A DNA stretch of 64,000 bases from NCBI GenBank assembly GCA_030765065.1, contig CM060990.1, positions 458,264,321 to 458,328,320 on the forward strand. Direction: 5' to 3'. This stretch comes from Deroplatys truncata (lineage: Eukaryota; Arthropoda; Insecta; Mantodea; Mantidae). Below, piece by piece: positions 10,706 through 22,619 of this stretch (position 1 is its first letter; each line of letters begins with the position of its first letter). The translations under genes were made by a program, and so were the position numbers. The notes beneath the pieces are model-generated. The model saw nothing but the letters and a program-made list of their open reading frames with translations. It had not been told where the DNA came from and made no database searches.

Positions 10706-13700
10706 GCTGAAATGCGTTTCTTCCTTTCCACAGATCATAGAAATAGTGTAATCAAATCACAGTAATGTTACCTTCTATTTTGAGCTTCTTAAGAACACTA
10801 AGAAAATATTTTTTGTATTTCCGATTGTTGCAATTAGCCAGATTTAGAAGGTTCAGAGGATACCCAATTTGTCTTAGGAAGGCGTGATAGCCTTGGTTGA
10901 GAAGGGGAGGTAACAGCTAAGAGAGCACAAGGATCAAATGAATCTTTGGAGTAATGTGTCCTACCGTAACATTTAACCAGCATACATGCGATCTTGTTCG
11001 TGTCATATTACAAAAAACGTTAATGGCAATATTTCTTTAGAATGGTGTCTTGTTTCACAGTTACCAATGTCTTTCGTTACAGCTACTACGAGCGCGTGGT
11101 TGGTACTTGTCGCTCAGTTATCCGATCTCTCAGACTACTTAAGTGATGCGATCATCTTCAGGAAGCTATGCCGACACATCTTGATGAATTTCAAATTCAC
11201 ATAGTGAAAGTGATCACAACATAACCATATTTCGGTACAGCTTTCTTATAGTGTTGTCTCTATCTTTCACAATCTAGGCAACGAAGTAAAGATCCCCATC
11301 TCGGTTTTCATGAAGGCTTCTCTGTTGATGTTACTCCCAACCAAACACATGCATATTATCTAATTTCAATCAGCATTTGAATGCCGAACTCTACTGCATT
11401 TTGCTTTATTAGCTTTCAGGACAACTTCGAAAGAAATGCTTTTCTCAATGATTTACAGTTTCAGAATTTGTTTGATGCATATGTATTTCAGAATGCATTC
11501 GCAACGGATGTATTCAATTAATTACAGAAAATAACTATAGACCACCCTGAGACGTACAGGAAAACAAATGCTTTAAATGAGCTCATCTAATAAAAAATAC
11601 AGGCTAACTTTTTTTCATAAAATATTTTGGTTTAATTGTTTTTCGTGTTTCCTCATTTATTTCATCATTATGATGTTATCTTTAACAAAGAAACAAATTG
11701 ATCAGATGAGGCTCACCATGCTTTTCTTAGTTCAGCGAACCAAATATGTAGAAATAAAACCATAGTTTTCAAATGGGCAGTAAAATCGTTTTAAAAATGA
11801 GTTTTCTACAGCACGGGTTCATTTAGAGTGGCATTTTGTAAATCTAAGCAGTCTTGGAACCAAAAAAAAAAAAAACGTAACTGATCTCAATCGATAGTTA
11901 CTTGAATAGGTGCTTGGGGGACAGCGTCAACCAGTTGCTTATACATGTATTGCCTACATGAAATTATCAGTCCAATTGCGCCAACAATGTCACACAGTGG
12001 GCTTCTTAGCAGGTACAAACACACTGAGCATGAAAACGGGCAAACTTAAAAATAATAATATGAATTAAAAAACTCAAACATGTCAGCCACGCGTCCAAGC
12101 CAAAATTAAAGGGAAGAACCTTATTTTAGTTGCAGCCTGCAAATGATAGTAAAAAGGAATTTGGGCAGATTTTGGTTACATTTTTTTCTTTTAACAGCTT
12201 GGTTGTAGCCACTTTTAGTTATCAAACTATATATTCCCTAGAATTGGAGCAGATTGGTTCAGCTTTACAAGGAATCAAGAACGTAGACTTAATAAAAATG
12301 TAGTAGCTATAAATATTTCAGTACAGTTATATTCCTCATCTTGGAGAAATGCGTAGAGCCGTTGTTATAATGTGAACACACGTTACCTCCAGTCAACCAT
12401 AGCGAGATTCAGTAAAGCAACAAAGGTATGTGTGCTCAGCTCGCATGTGCTCCGGTTTTTTAAAACCTTGCCTTCAACGGCATGGATTTTTATGCAGCTC
12501 ATCGCTTAGCCACACATTCGAGGACTACATTCAGAGGAGGTCTGAGAACCTTTGTTGCAAGAGCTCCTGTCTGAATTATGCACCGAGTCCACAGCGCAAC
12601 CCTAGCTTTGTTTCCTGAGTGCTAGCAGTCCTTCACAATGGGTGGACATGGAGCCACTACCATCGGTGCAAAGACCCACCTCTATTGTTCAATCTAAATT
12701 GTTTCAACTACAAAGGTGATAGGTATCAGGAGTCTCTGTAAGCGCTTTCTAGTTTTTTAAGTATCCAATACAGCAAATAAAATCCTCTTAAAGCGCTATG
12801 ACGGTTTTACTATTTAACATAAAGTTGTATGACCCCATGAGTATTTAAATATTGTGGAAATCACAAAGACAGGTTTTATAGCGTTTATTTCATATTATTT
12901 ACAATGCCATAGTTTAACAACCTTCTTCAAAAGAATGTGATAAATGTAACTTCACACTACTGTATTTACCTACGCCACTAAACTTCTGCCACCATATAAT
13001 ATGCCGTCAGAAGTCTTTTCAAAATATTCAAAGAGCTACTTAGAAATCCAGCAGATGGATGCATTATGTCGCGTTTACGAGTCTATTACTGTGAATAACG
13101 GTGGTGTCTAATCAGAGCTCTGAAGGAAACTATAAAAGATGGCTCAATAGTATCACTACTCAAAATAAGTGCTCCTCATTGCAACAATCCTCTGAACATA
13201 ACCTCAATCTCTCCTCGTCTTCATCAGAGTAATTACATTTATACAACAGGGGCAGGAGGATCCTGAATATGAACCCAATGAAGATTTTAATGGCAGCATT
13301 CCTGATGGTTACTTTGAAGAAAAAAAATCGCACATTATCATATGGAATTCAATGGTGCGTCACACATGTTTAAGCATAATGTATGAATTGAATAATAAAG
13401 AAAGTTGCCGATATGTTTAGGAATAAAAATGTTTTACTGTATAATTATTGTATGTGTATAGGGTAATATTGTTAATCAAATCAAATTTGCATAAGCTTAT
13501 AAGAAATGTTGAGATTCATGAACATGAAACAAGGTCCAAAGAATGCTTACATCTGGAAAACTATAACACTAAATCGATTAATAAAGATCCATGTGTCATA
13601 GGAATAGTTCTTTATACTAATTGTTTTAGTGAATTAAAACATCACTGTGGGAATGTATGTAAAAGACTTAAGGATTACTTAATAACAAAAGTTCTTTTTA

Positions 13701-13796
13701 GTATAAATGAATTTATGTCTTGATGACCGTAAAAATGTGATTTGTTTATATAATTGTATGTGATTAATGGACTCAAACAAATTCAACATATAATTA
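10706..13796. other. 3.1-kb interval without recognisable genes
   Basis: AT-rich, with a short poly-A run near 11863. Open frames are below 95 codons and show no family resemblance. No repeat unit or RNA gene was recognised. Confidence 0.4.
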
Positions 13797-13799
13797 TTA

Positions 13800-14090
13800 C
13801 CAGTTTTCTCTTGAATGATACCGCAGGCAGACCGCCGCTTCCGGGTTCAAACCCGGCGGAGGGCGATGGATTTTTTCGGGCGTAAAAATCGTTAGCACGG
13901 CTTCCTTCGGAAGGGAAGTAAAGCCGGTGGTCCCGTGTCGTAGATTTACGGCACGTAAAAGAACCTCAAGCCTGATAAAGAGGCCTCTGAGCAAAATTAC
14001 AGGTGTTTCACGCCCAATATAGAATGGGACGCTAAGAACCATAGTAGTTAAAGAGCGTCCATAAATAAAACTCAATTTATTTATTATTAC
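13800..14090 (+). mobile_element. tRNA-derived SINE, uninterrupted copy
   Basis: A B-box-like GGGTTCAAACCC at 13845-13857 is followed by a body ending GGGACGCTAAG, AGTAGTTAAAGAGCG and TCCATAAATAAAACTC, with a TTTATTTATTATT tail. The body matches, with few changes, the sequence interrupted by the Polinton-type element: the 5' part is at 45873-46145 (minus) and the 3' tail at 32376-32400. The head here is more diverged than that of the other copy. This copy matters because it preserves the unoccupied insertion site. Confidence 0.75.
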
Positions 14091-14212
14091 CGCCGCTTCT
14101 ACGGTATGTCATACAAATTCGTTCGTGCAGTAGTGGCGGATCGGCCGGCCGTTTCTCCCGTAGATAATGCTAACGATAAAAGAATACAGTACGAATACGT
14201 TATGTTTACTTT

Positions 14213-14490
14213 TCGTTGTAAAATTTTTTCGAAATGATGCCCCTGTACGTCTAGCCATGTACTAGCCTAGCCATGTTGAACACATTTAACACTCGACGAA
14301 TTTCTGCAGCCGCACTCTGGATACTGTCTTCTAATTCGTCGAGTGTACGGGAATTTGTTGCATAAACTTTATCTTTAAGCATTCCCCACAGACAATCACA
14401 TGGGTGCAGATCTGAAGAGCGAATAGGCCAATCAGTTTTTCTGTCATCAATAACACGTAATGCGAGGGGGTAATTTTCTTGGACTTGACA
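14213..14490 (-). pseudogene. Tc1/mariner-superfamily transposase C-terminal remnant
   Basis: On the minus strand, DWPIRSSDLHPCDCLWGMLK (14375-14440) is followed by DKVYATNSRTLDELEDSI and EIRRVLNVFNMA. 'DWPPRSPDLTPCDF.LWG.LKDKVY' spans the third catalytic region of the DDE domain. The position that normally carries the acidic residue lies in this stretch as SSDLHPCD. A stop near 14257 and loss of everything upstream make it a remnant. It is a different family from the foldback elements. Confidence 0.7.
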
Positions 14491-15698
14491 GTCCCTATCT
14501 TGTGTAATGTTTCCTCGGTTAGAACTGTTGCCTTTTATCTTTCTTTATGTCTAACACTGTACGATCTATTTAATTTTTTTCCTAACAACCTATAATTTGT
14601 GGGTTCGTAAAAACGTCAACACTAGGAAATTTCTGTATAAGTCAAGTTCATATGTGACCCATTCGATCAAAGCTTAAAATCATAAAGACACGTTCTTCTG
14701 TAGTATAAACCACGATAACCAAACGCACTAAACGCAATCGACAAACAACTTCACATTACACACCATTGAAAACAACGTTAGACATTGCAAACGCCGTTAC
14801 CCTCCGTTGGCGCATGAACTCGTAGACTACCGTAGAACGGAGTCATTCAATACGATGCCTGGTACAAATCAGATCCGGTGGCTGCCAATCGCGTAAAGAT
14901 AAGCCTCGTTTTATCTAATTACATTCAGAACGGGAAGTATTCCAACAGCATTTAAAACAATTCTAGCATTCAAATTAACTGAGAGAAAGTCATCCAGTTA
15001 AATGTGTACCTATACAAAGAAATATAATACAGCTTGCATATTCTGGCAATTTTATTGTAATTTTATAATTTTTTAACACTTTTACAAATTTTTGAACCTT
15101 TTTTAGGCCGGTATTTTCAATTAAATTACATGCAATTAGTTGAACCATCTTATTGGTGTAATACCTGAAAGTTTTATTGGAATACCATTTAAACTAACAA
15201 ACAAATAAGGTCGTGAAATCGTGGATAATCGAATTTTTGCTGAATTTTCCGGTTAATGCCATTTTCTTAAAAAAAATATTCTACTGAGTTGGCTAAACTT
15301 ATATACGTAGGTAGTAAAATTAACATGTAGCTACATAGTCAACCTTATCTTAGTGCGTTGCAATAGTCCCTATAGAAAAATCACAATTTAATTTTCAAAA
15401 TATTAGCAAACTTTTCACCATTAAAGCAGTATTTTGTATACGATTAAAATTCATAAAGCTGGATTTTGTAAAGTTAAATGCTTACAATACAAGGGTAAGA
15501 ATTTCAAAGCAATCGGCTACGAGGGCCGGCATCTTTGCCTAAATTGCTGGTTTAGCGATCAGAAACGGTAAAGGCAACATGAGGTGATGCACCACCGTGA
15601 AGAAACCACATTTTCAACGAATATTAGTGATCTTTGGAATTTGCTTAGCAAAACCGGCGAATCAGATACTTGTTTGTACCTCTACCATGGACCTATTA
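14491..15698. other. AT-rich interval, nothing recognised
   Basis: No coding segment was recognised. Poly-T-rich low-complexity sequence lies around 15050-15110. Confidence 0.4.
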
Positions 15699-16322
15699 CG
15701 AATTTTCCGGACAAGGGTTACTATTTAAAACTACATTGCATGCTCTACAATTAATTTTAGTTAGTTAATTGGATTTTCTGAGCATCCGTTATGTTAATAT
15801 TTACTTGCAAATGATCCCAAATTAAAGTATGTAATTTTTATGCGGTTATTTGTTGAATATATTTATCTTATCTACTTTGACACATGTTAACATCAAGTAG
15901 AAGGAAAGTAATCATATTAAGTCACTATAGAATTCTCTAGTCATTCACTTAGTCGTGTAGCAGCAAACGAAATTAATATTTACCTAGGAAGCATCGCACC
16001 CAAACGCACCCAAACGAATTTTCCGGACAAGGGTTACTATTTAAAACTACATTGCATGCTCTACAATTAATTTTAGTTAGTTAATTGGATTTTCTGAGCA
16101 TCCGTTATGTTAATATTTACTTGCAAATGATCCCAAATTAAAGTATGTAATTTTTATGCGGTTATTTGTTGAATATATTTATCTTATCTACTTTGACACA
16201 TGTTAACATCAAGTAGAAGGAAAGTAATCATATTAAGTCACTATAGAATTCTCTAGTCATTCACTTAGTCGTGTAGCAGCAAACGAAATTAATATTTACC
16301 TAGGAAGCATCGCACCCAAACG
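15699..16322 (+). repeat. tandem duplication, period 316 bp, two copies
   Basis: CGAATTTTCCGGACAAGGG at 15699 recurs at 16015. The whole following block, through GCATCGCACCCAAACG, is repeated, and I saw no difference between the copies when reading them side by side. The junction repeats the short word CGCACCCAAACG. There is no coding content. The apparent identity suggests a recent duplication, a length polymorphism or an assembly duplication. Confidence 0.93.
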
Positions 16323-16690
16323 CCAGACGCCCCCCCCCCACACACACACATCTGTTTACTTACTCAGTCCTCTTACCCCAACTACTCCAGAGTCGAGAGT
16401 TGAGGCTGTGCTGCTCTCAGAGTCTTGTGTTGGAGACGTTTGCATTAATCTGTTCCTAAGCGTATCTCAGTGAGTAGCTGGTGGTAACATCTGCTTCCCA
16501 TACAGCGTGCTCATACTCTCTAGCACAACGTGCCTCCTTGGTTTTCCGTTCATATTTGTTTACATTTTTACTTTCAATTTTATTTAACGTCTTCCAATGT
16601 GCAGTATTTCACCTTTCTCAAGAAAAGAATGTGTAATACGAGTTGCGAAACACACATACTGGATATTTTCGCATGGATAATAATTGCATG

Positions 16691-16696
16691 ACACAC

Positions 16697-16742
<46 letters not shown>
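16691..16742. repeat. (CA)n microsatellite
   Basis: About 23 uninterrupted CA units preceded by ACACACAA. Confidence 0.98.
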
Positions 16743-16744
<2 letters not shown>

Positions 16745-16999
16745 ACTCTTTAATTACATTAAAATCACGTTGAACACAATATTATCAACTGAGCCCAGAT
16801 TTATATCCGAAATACATGTCGTTTTTATATATTTAAGGTATGCGTAAATTATATAATTTGTAAAGTCACAGTTTCACAGACAATGTGAGTTTGATAATAC
16901 AGGGTGAGCCAAAAGACTCCGAACCGCCTGCGAGATGTTTTCCCTGTCCGCGTCCTCGCGGTCGTTGCCGTCTGGCGCTATGTTGCAAAGGCGCGGATG

Positions 17000-17229
17000 A
17001 AACCATACAACATTTTTGAAACTACTTTTAAAGGTTTTACCTTCCAACTTTATGAAAGCAAATGCTGAAACTGGCCACCGTCGTTGTCCATACATTTTTG
17101 GCACCTCTTTAGGAAACTATCCATCATGGAACTTTTGGAAAGAATTTTCCTAACGATGACCGATGTCGTCTAATATTTCTTCGGTAAGAACCGAATGCCG
17201 TCTTTTAGATTTCTTAGCCTGAACACTTC
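17000..17229 (-). pseudogene. transposase HTH scrap plus C-terminal tail (left arm)
   Basis: Reading leftward: GSVQAKKSKRRHSVLTEEI (17229 to about 17170), then a jump across the catalytic core to MDSFLKRCQK-type tail sequence and KMYGQRRWPVSAFAF (about 17050-17104). The GSVQAKKSK word is shared with 5282-5310, which ties both foldback elements to one family. Confidence 0.7.
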
Positions 17230-17370
17230 CTGAAGAATTAAAAAAAAATATCCGCCAGGAAGTTTCTCAACGTGAACTATGGCGAGGGATGGATACGTTT
17301 CCTAAAGAGGTGCCAAAAGTGTATGGACAACGACGGTGGCCAGTTTCGGCATCTCCTTTCGTAAAGTTGT
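17228..17370 (+). pseudogene. transposase C-terminal tail (right arm)
   Basis: EELKKNIRQEVSQRELWRGM is followed by DTFPKEVPKVYGQRRWPVSA on the plus strand, mirroring the left arm. It contains no catalytic residues. Confidence 0.7.
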
Positions 17371-17516
17371 AAGTAAAGCCTTTAAAAGTAGTTTTAAAAA
17401 TGTTGTATGGTTTCATTCGCGCCTTTCTATGATAGCGACAGACGGCAACGAGCGCCGAGGACGCGGACAGGAAAAATACCGCGCAGGCGGTTCGGAGTCT
17501 TTTGGCTCACTCTGTA

Positions 17517-20165
17517 CGTATAAATGCAAACTTCAGGCGAAAGATGCATATTTTAAATGTTAATGCAAATTCGAACTTTTACTCTTGAGTGTGGTATTAA
17601 ATCATAATGTTCCCCTTTACCTAATCAGTAATTACTGTTACTTAATAAAACTTATCCAATCAATATATTATAAAAAAAAATGTGCGTGTATATCTATGTG
17701 TGTATGTTCCAGCATATGGAACTCCTGGAGCAATTTCAACTAAACTCGGTACACACATATAACTTACAATCTGGAAAACAATGCTGTGGGCGCTGGAAGG
17801 GGTGATATGTAGAAATAATAAAAAAACGATCGATATTAGTTTCGAATGCATAGTTTCCATCATCGTTGAGATGAATACTAACACACCTGATTCCATTTAA
17901 GCCCAAGTTCAACCCCTATCAGCATGGGGGTGAGAAGGGGTGAAAAATGTACAAAATGATCAAGAGTCCGCCTCTGCGGTGTGGGGATAGCGTATCTGCC
18001 TCACATTCAAAGGGTCCATTTAAAGCTGTACGAACTCCGGGCTCATTTGAGCATCATTTCACCCGTTTCATTCATCCATCGTCCGATGACCTATCAGGTT
18101 AAAATGCGTCAAACTTCAAGGGGGGGGAGAAACAAAGAGAGAAAAGAGAATCATCAAGAGTTGTGTCGAATCCATATTTACGGGGTAGCTAAGATGAACA
18201 GAATAATTCCTTGTAGCCAGTTTAAAGCCAGTCCATACACATCCTAGCCTAAATCCCAAAACTAGAGGAACCTTTGGTTTCACTTCGGCTCGCTAAGACC
18301 TGACTAATAGTGGCGAGGTATGAGAGCGCTTACCCATGTTGCTAAGAAACTACAAATAAAACAAATAGTTTATTTTATTTTGTTAATTTGTTTTTGCATA
18401 TTATGGTGCATATTTTTTACTTTTTTGTCACGCTTGAATGCATATTTTACTGCTTGATTATGCATATAAACCCGTGCTCTGTTTATCAACAATTTCAATA
18501 ATTTCTATGCCTTAAAATAAGCATGAAACGTATTTTAATGCTACATTTAGTATCCATTGTTCATGTGTTAATGTTTTTTATCTAATGCAAGGTTATATTG
18601 GTTGAATTTAACTGAAGCAAAGATCATAGAGGCACATGCATAGAAGATGCGTCACGACATGAACAATTCATTATCATATATAGATTTAATTACAAATTCA
18701 ATAATACGTGTAAACATTTGCCCAATTTATTGTTTATTATATGTAGGTTAACGGTACTCTATACGAAAATTGTTAATTTTCAGAAATTTCAACCACTTCA
18801 ATTTTCAGAAATTTCAACCACTTCAGCTCGAAATTTTTTCATGTATTTTTTCGACAATTTCCAGCCTAAAATTTAGTTTCATGGTGCTATAGATCTCACT
18901 TTTCGGGAAATAATATTGAAAAAATGAAAATCGAGTCTCGTATGAGGTCCTAAATCCATACCTGATATCAAGAAAATGTTCTTTAAATCTCACCGACCTT
19001 AAAAGAACGTATACTGAAAATCGTACTGGTGTGAAAGGTTCTTTTGATCATGAGGCGAGGGAAAACCAATCTGAGAAATAAAATCTGTGACGATCGTCTC
19101 AGCGATCTTTCCGTTATGACAGTGACGAGTTCAGCAGCTAGAATCATAAATATTTAGGTTACTGTAGATGAATTCTACTCCTCCTAGAACAATCAGTGGA
19201 TTAAACTTCACTGGGGTAGCGTTTTCAATGTTCATTGTTGTCTCGTTCTAGAGCAGTTCAATCAAATTAACCAGGCAGAGCAGAATTGTTTAATGATAAA
19301 TTACAACATTGAGCTATTCTAGGAATACCTCACTTTTGTACTGTATAACCACACTACTTTAGTATTAGAGTGTAGTTGTACTACTTTAATATGCTGAGAA
19401 ACGATACACCAACATTAATTTGATCAAAAGCCCCCAATGCATTGCAGTACTACAAAAACAGAAGGTAATATATGCAGTATTATAAGGTCGCTTGGTTACG
19501 TAGTACAGTGACTGAAGGTAGTATATTTTGTGCAAAAAGTAGCAGTATTTGTAAATTCTTTCCCTTCCGCTAACATCACCACCCATGTTCACCCCATATC
19601 CCCGTCTCGCAATTTGAAGGCTTCGGTGCCGCTGATAATAATCTCTTCTCTAACCGCTCTAATTTATCCTCATAGATATTCTAAAAATTGTTTACGACAT
19701 AAAAACAAAAATAAGGAGCCAAATATCAAGAAACGGCACTTGTAAACTACATGATAACGAAAACAATGAAATATAAACATGGCTTTCAGTGTGGCAGTTA
19801 GATGATAGAATTCTAATTAGCAACCTTAAAACCTATAGCACACAAACATACAGGCTAACTTTCGGGAGAAGATAGGTGAATTGTTAAGAGTGATTGCCTT
19901 TCGTTTGCGTTCGCTTGCAAAACATTGACAGTAATGCAATATCAACAATATACAGCGAACAAGACATTGTTATTTAAACATTGTCATCTTAAGTATAGGT
20001 CATAAGATCCTTATCACAATTTTAAATAGATTGACAGTTTACTGGTATGTTACATGTTATTAGCATAAACTATTATTTTTCTTCGTAATTCATGTTAAAG
20101 ACGATTTACGTACTGTGTTAATATTTACTTAAAAGAAGGGAGCAGCTTTTTTCTATATAGCTGTG
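17517..20165. other. 2.6-kb interval without recognisable genes
   Basis: AT-rich. It contains a possible SINE scrap at 17958-18110, a microsatellite-flanking repeat block around 17690-17950 and a two-copy 24-bp repeat near 18776-18825 (TTTTCAGAAATTTCAACCAC). No coding segment was recognised. Confidence 0.4.
17958..18110 (+). mobile_element. possible SINE fragment
   Basis: CCGCCTCTGCGGTGTGGGGATAGCG resembles the start and A box of a tRNA-type SINE head. About 60 bases on, ACTCCGGGCTCATTTG is a poor B-box candidate. The call rests mainly on the A-box region. Confidence 0.35.
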
Positions 20166-20169
20166 AGTT

Positions 20170-20244
20170 AAGAAAGAAAGAAAGAAACAGAGAAAGTAAG
20201 AAAGAAAGAAAGAAAGAAAGAAAAGTAAAGAAAGAAAGAAAGAA
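20170..20244. repeat. (AAAG)n microsatellite
   Basis: About 18 AAAG/GAAA units with a few interruptions. Confidence 0.97.
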
Positions 20245-21159
20245 CCGTCAAGATCATAAGTGTACACATTGCGTTACATTTCCGGTGCATGCACAAGATT
20301 TCGTAAAATGCATTATGGTACATAACAGACATTTTAGGAAATAATACTAAAAATCGAATATTTTAGGGAATCCTTATATACAGTACTCTTAAACTGCAAT
20401 GGATTTAAAACAAATTGCATCCATGATGTTCACGTAGCGTTTATTAACGTTCCTTATTTAACTTCTTCACTAATATCAAAATACCATCACCTCGTTTCAT
20501 TGTAGAATACAGCAGTGTGCAATTACATTAGAATTTTAATACTCGGTTAAAAATCGAACGCCAGCCTTCCACATCACAAGCGAGAGCACATATCATTATC
20601 CCACGCAGAAAATGCTTGGAATGTTAGTTTGACACCTTTTAGGCCACTGCCCTGGATTCCATCACGGTTCTGTTCCACTCCTAATGGTAAGAAATAAAAA
20701 TAGAAAACAGCACATATATTTCCTCCCACCGATTTTCAGTCAATTACGTATATATTTCATTGCAGTATTTCTTTTATGTAGCAAATTTTGAAAGTCTTTC
20801 CTCGGTTAGGAAGTATTCAACTGCAACCTCAGTTCGGGGGCTCTTCATGTTAACTGCCCTGAACTTTAAAATCAGTCGACAAACTTTGTTCAAACTCATG
20901 TGTATAAAATTTAAAACTGCGTATGTGCAAACTAGTTTTAATGCTTTATATGACTTTAAACTATAAAACAAAACGTTTATTTACTACTATATGTTCACCC
21001 AATTAAAGAAATGTTAAACCCTTCTTGATAATGCTGTTTTCTGCTTGATCCTTATTCTTATGTGTCTTTCAATTCTGTTGGTATTTGATAATTAGGATCT
21101 CAACATTACTTTTCAATATTGCCACTGTCATACAAAGCATAAATAATTACCTACATGGA
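20245..21159. other. interval without recognisable genes
   Basis: AT-rich. Short open frames on both strands around 20760-20970 overlap one another and show no family resemblance. Confidence 0.4.
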
Positions 21160-21169
21160 TATATGTATA

Positions 21170-21203
<34 letters not shown>
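21160..21203. repeat. (TA)n microsatellite, left flank of Tc1 element
   Basis: ATATGTATAT followed by (AT)n directly abuts the Tc1 terminal repeat. Tc1/mariner elements insert at TA. Confidence 0.95.
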
Positions 21204-22564
21204 CTGCCGTTTGTGAAAATTACAAAACCAAGAAGGAAACGCATGAATTCAATGTATTTAATACCACAGGTTAGGTACATGACAAATAACAAATGATAAA
21301 CTTTTAAAATCTATACATGACCTTTGAGCCCTAATATTCAATATTTGGTGTGGCCTCCATGCGCTGCAATTAGAGCTGCTATACGCCGTGGCATTGAATC
21401 AAAAACGTTCTGAATAAGTTCCTGAGGGATTTCCCTCCATGCAGTTTGTATTCGAATCCACAAATCCGTGACACTGGTTACTGGAGGACCGTGACGCACC
21501 AAGTGCCGACCGACCATATCCCAGACATGTTCGATGGGCAACATCAGGCGAACGTGCAGGCCAGGGAAGCAATGGTACCCGTCGCTCTTCGAAGAAGGCT
21601 TGTGCATTCCTCGCAATATGTGGCCGGGCATTGTCCTGTTGAAATGTGACCTGTGGAGATGCCTGAAGCAGGGGGAGTACCTCAGGCTTTACAACCACCG
21701 TTAGGTACCGGTTGCTGTTCGAGTGCCCTCATTTCGTAGGAGGCGAGATCGGTTGTTGTAATCAATGGAGCCCCAAACCATCACACCTGGTGTTTGTCCG
21801 CTATGCCGCTCAACAATGCAGCCCTCCAGGTTGCGCTCACCACGGTACCGCCGGACACGTATGCGGCCATCACTGCAGAACACGTTGAAGCGGGACTCTT
21901 CCTAAAAGACCACATTTTGCCACTCAGCACTCCAGTGACGGTGTTCACGTGCCCATTGCAGTCGCAGGAGATTGTGGTTTCTGGACAATGGAAGCCGACG
22001 TAATGGCATGCATGCAACCAGTCCAACCTGCAGCAGATGGCGACGAAGCGTTGATGCAGACAAGTTCACACCTGTTGCAGTGCTCCAGCGTCGAGCCAAC
22101 ACTGTGGATGAAGCTGTACGGTCCGTTATGACCATGCGGACAAGATGACGATCATCCCGTGCTGTGGCCATGTTCCGTGGTCCAGTACCCGCTCTTCGAT
22201 GCGTACGACCTTCACATATCCACTGCTTCCACACACGCATCACTGTCGTAGCAGCATGCCCTGTAGGAGCCGAAATGTCACGGTATGACAAACCCGCTTA
22301 CCGCAGACCGATCATTCTGCGCCGTTCGAACTCACATGCCGATATGGCTCCCTTTGATGTCGACGAGGTATACTGTTACATCCTTTATTGTTTCCACCTT
22401 GTTTGACAGCTCTGCACTGGCTATACTAGGCGCTCTTGGCCTACGTGTACCCCATCTCTCTGCAAACCTAATCACTTATTGCTTGCACACTCTTCTACAC
22501 TTGCACCAAGTTTGGAATTATTAGGGAAATTCTTTCTTGGTGTTGCAATTTTCACAAATGGCAG
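21204..22564 (-). mobile_element. Tc1-type DNA transposon, full length, inactive
   Basis: Terminal inverted repeats of about 35 bp: the left end reads CTGCCGTTTGTGAAAATTAC and the right end, reversed, reads CTGCCATTTGTGAAAATTGC. TA precedes the left end at 21202-21203; the right flank is TG, so that duplication has mutated. At 1361 bp it has normal length. The internal gene (minus strand) is broken. It sits inside a TA-rich microsatellite that continues on the other side at 22568. Confidence 0.9.
21338..22350 (-). pseudogene. Tc1-type transposase (DD34E family), broken
   Basis: Minus strand, about 337 codons. N-terminal helix-turn-helix: EFERRRMIGLR, then LSYRDIS (22291 downward). Second DNA-binding helices: RDDRHLVRM and STLRRHLLQVGL. 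Catalytic core: the usual FSDESRF reads F-stop-EESRF near 21900, so the first Asp codon is now Glu next to a nonsense codon. Then PGVMVWGSI, FQQDNARPH (second Asp, about 21630-21650), WPARSPD, a frameshift, and LPIEHVWDMV carrying the third acidic residue (about 21525-21560). The C-terminus is FDSMPRRIAALI ending near 21338. At least four stops or frameshifts. Confidence 0.9.
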
Positions 22565-22567
22565 TGC

Positions 22568-22618
22568 ACATATATACATATACATATATACACATATATA
22601 TATATATATATATATATC
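22568..22618. repeat. TA-rich microsatellite, right flank of Tc1 element
   Basis: CATATATACATATACATATA followed by (TA)n. It is the other half of the AT repeat into which the Tc1 element inserted. Confidence 0.93.
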
Positions 22619-22619
22619 A

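Larger units (their letters stand above)
16900..17514. mobile_element. short foldback element, same family as 4315-5894
   Basis: It starts CAGGGTGAGCC and ends GGCTCACTCTG, with TA on both sides (16898-16899 and 17515-17516). The outer blocks of roughly 230 bp are inverted copies of each other, including the word AACCATACAACATTTTTG on the left arm and its complement on the right. Both arms encode the C-terminal tail of the same transposase found in 4315-5894. The 150-bp centre keeps a scrap of the helix-turn-helix N-terminus on the minus strand. At 615 bp with no catalytic region it is a MITE-like non-autonomous derivative. Confidence 0.85.

Noticed and set aside
10427..10765. 112-codon open frame with polar composition
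   Set aside because: It is the antisense of the SINE at 10090-10705 (reads through the B-box region).
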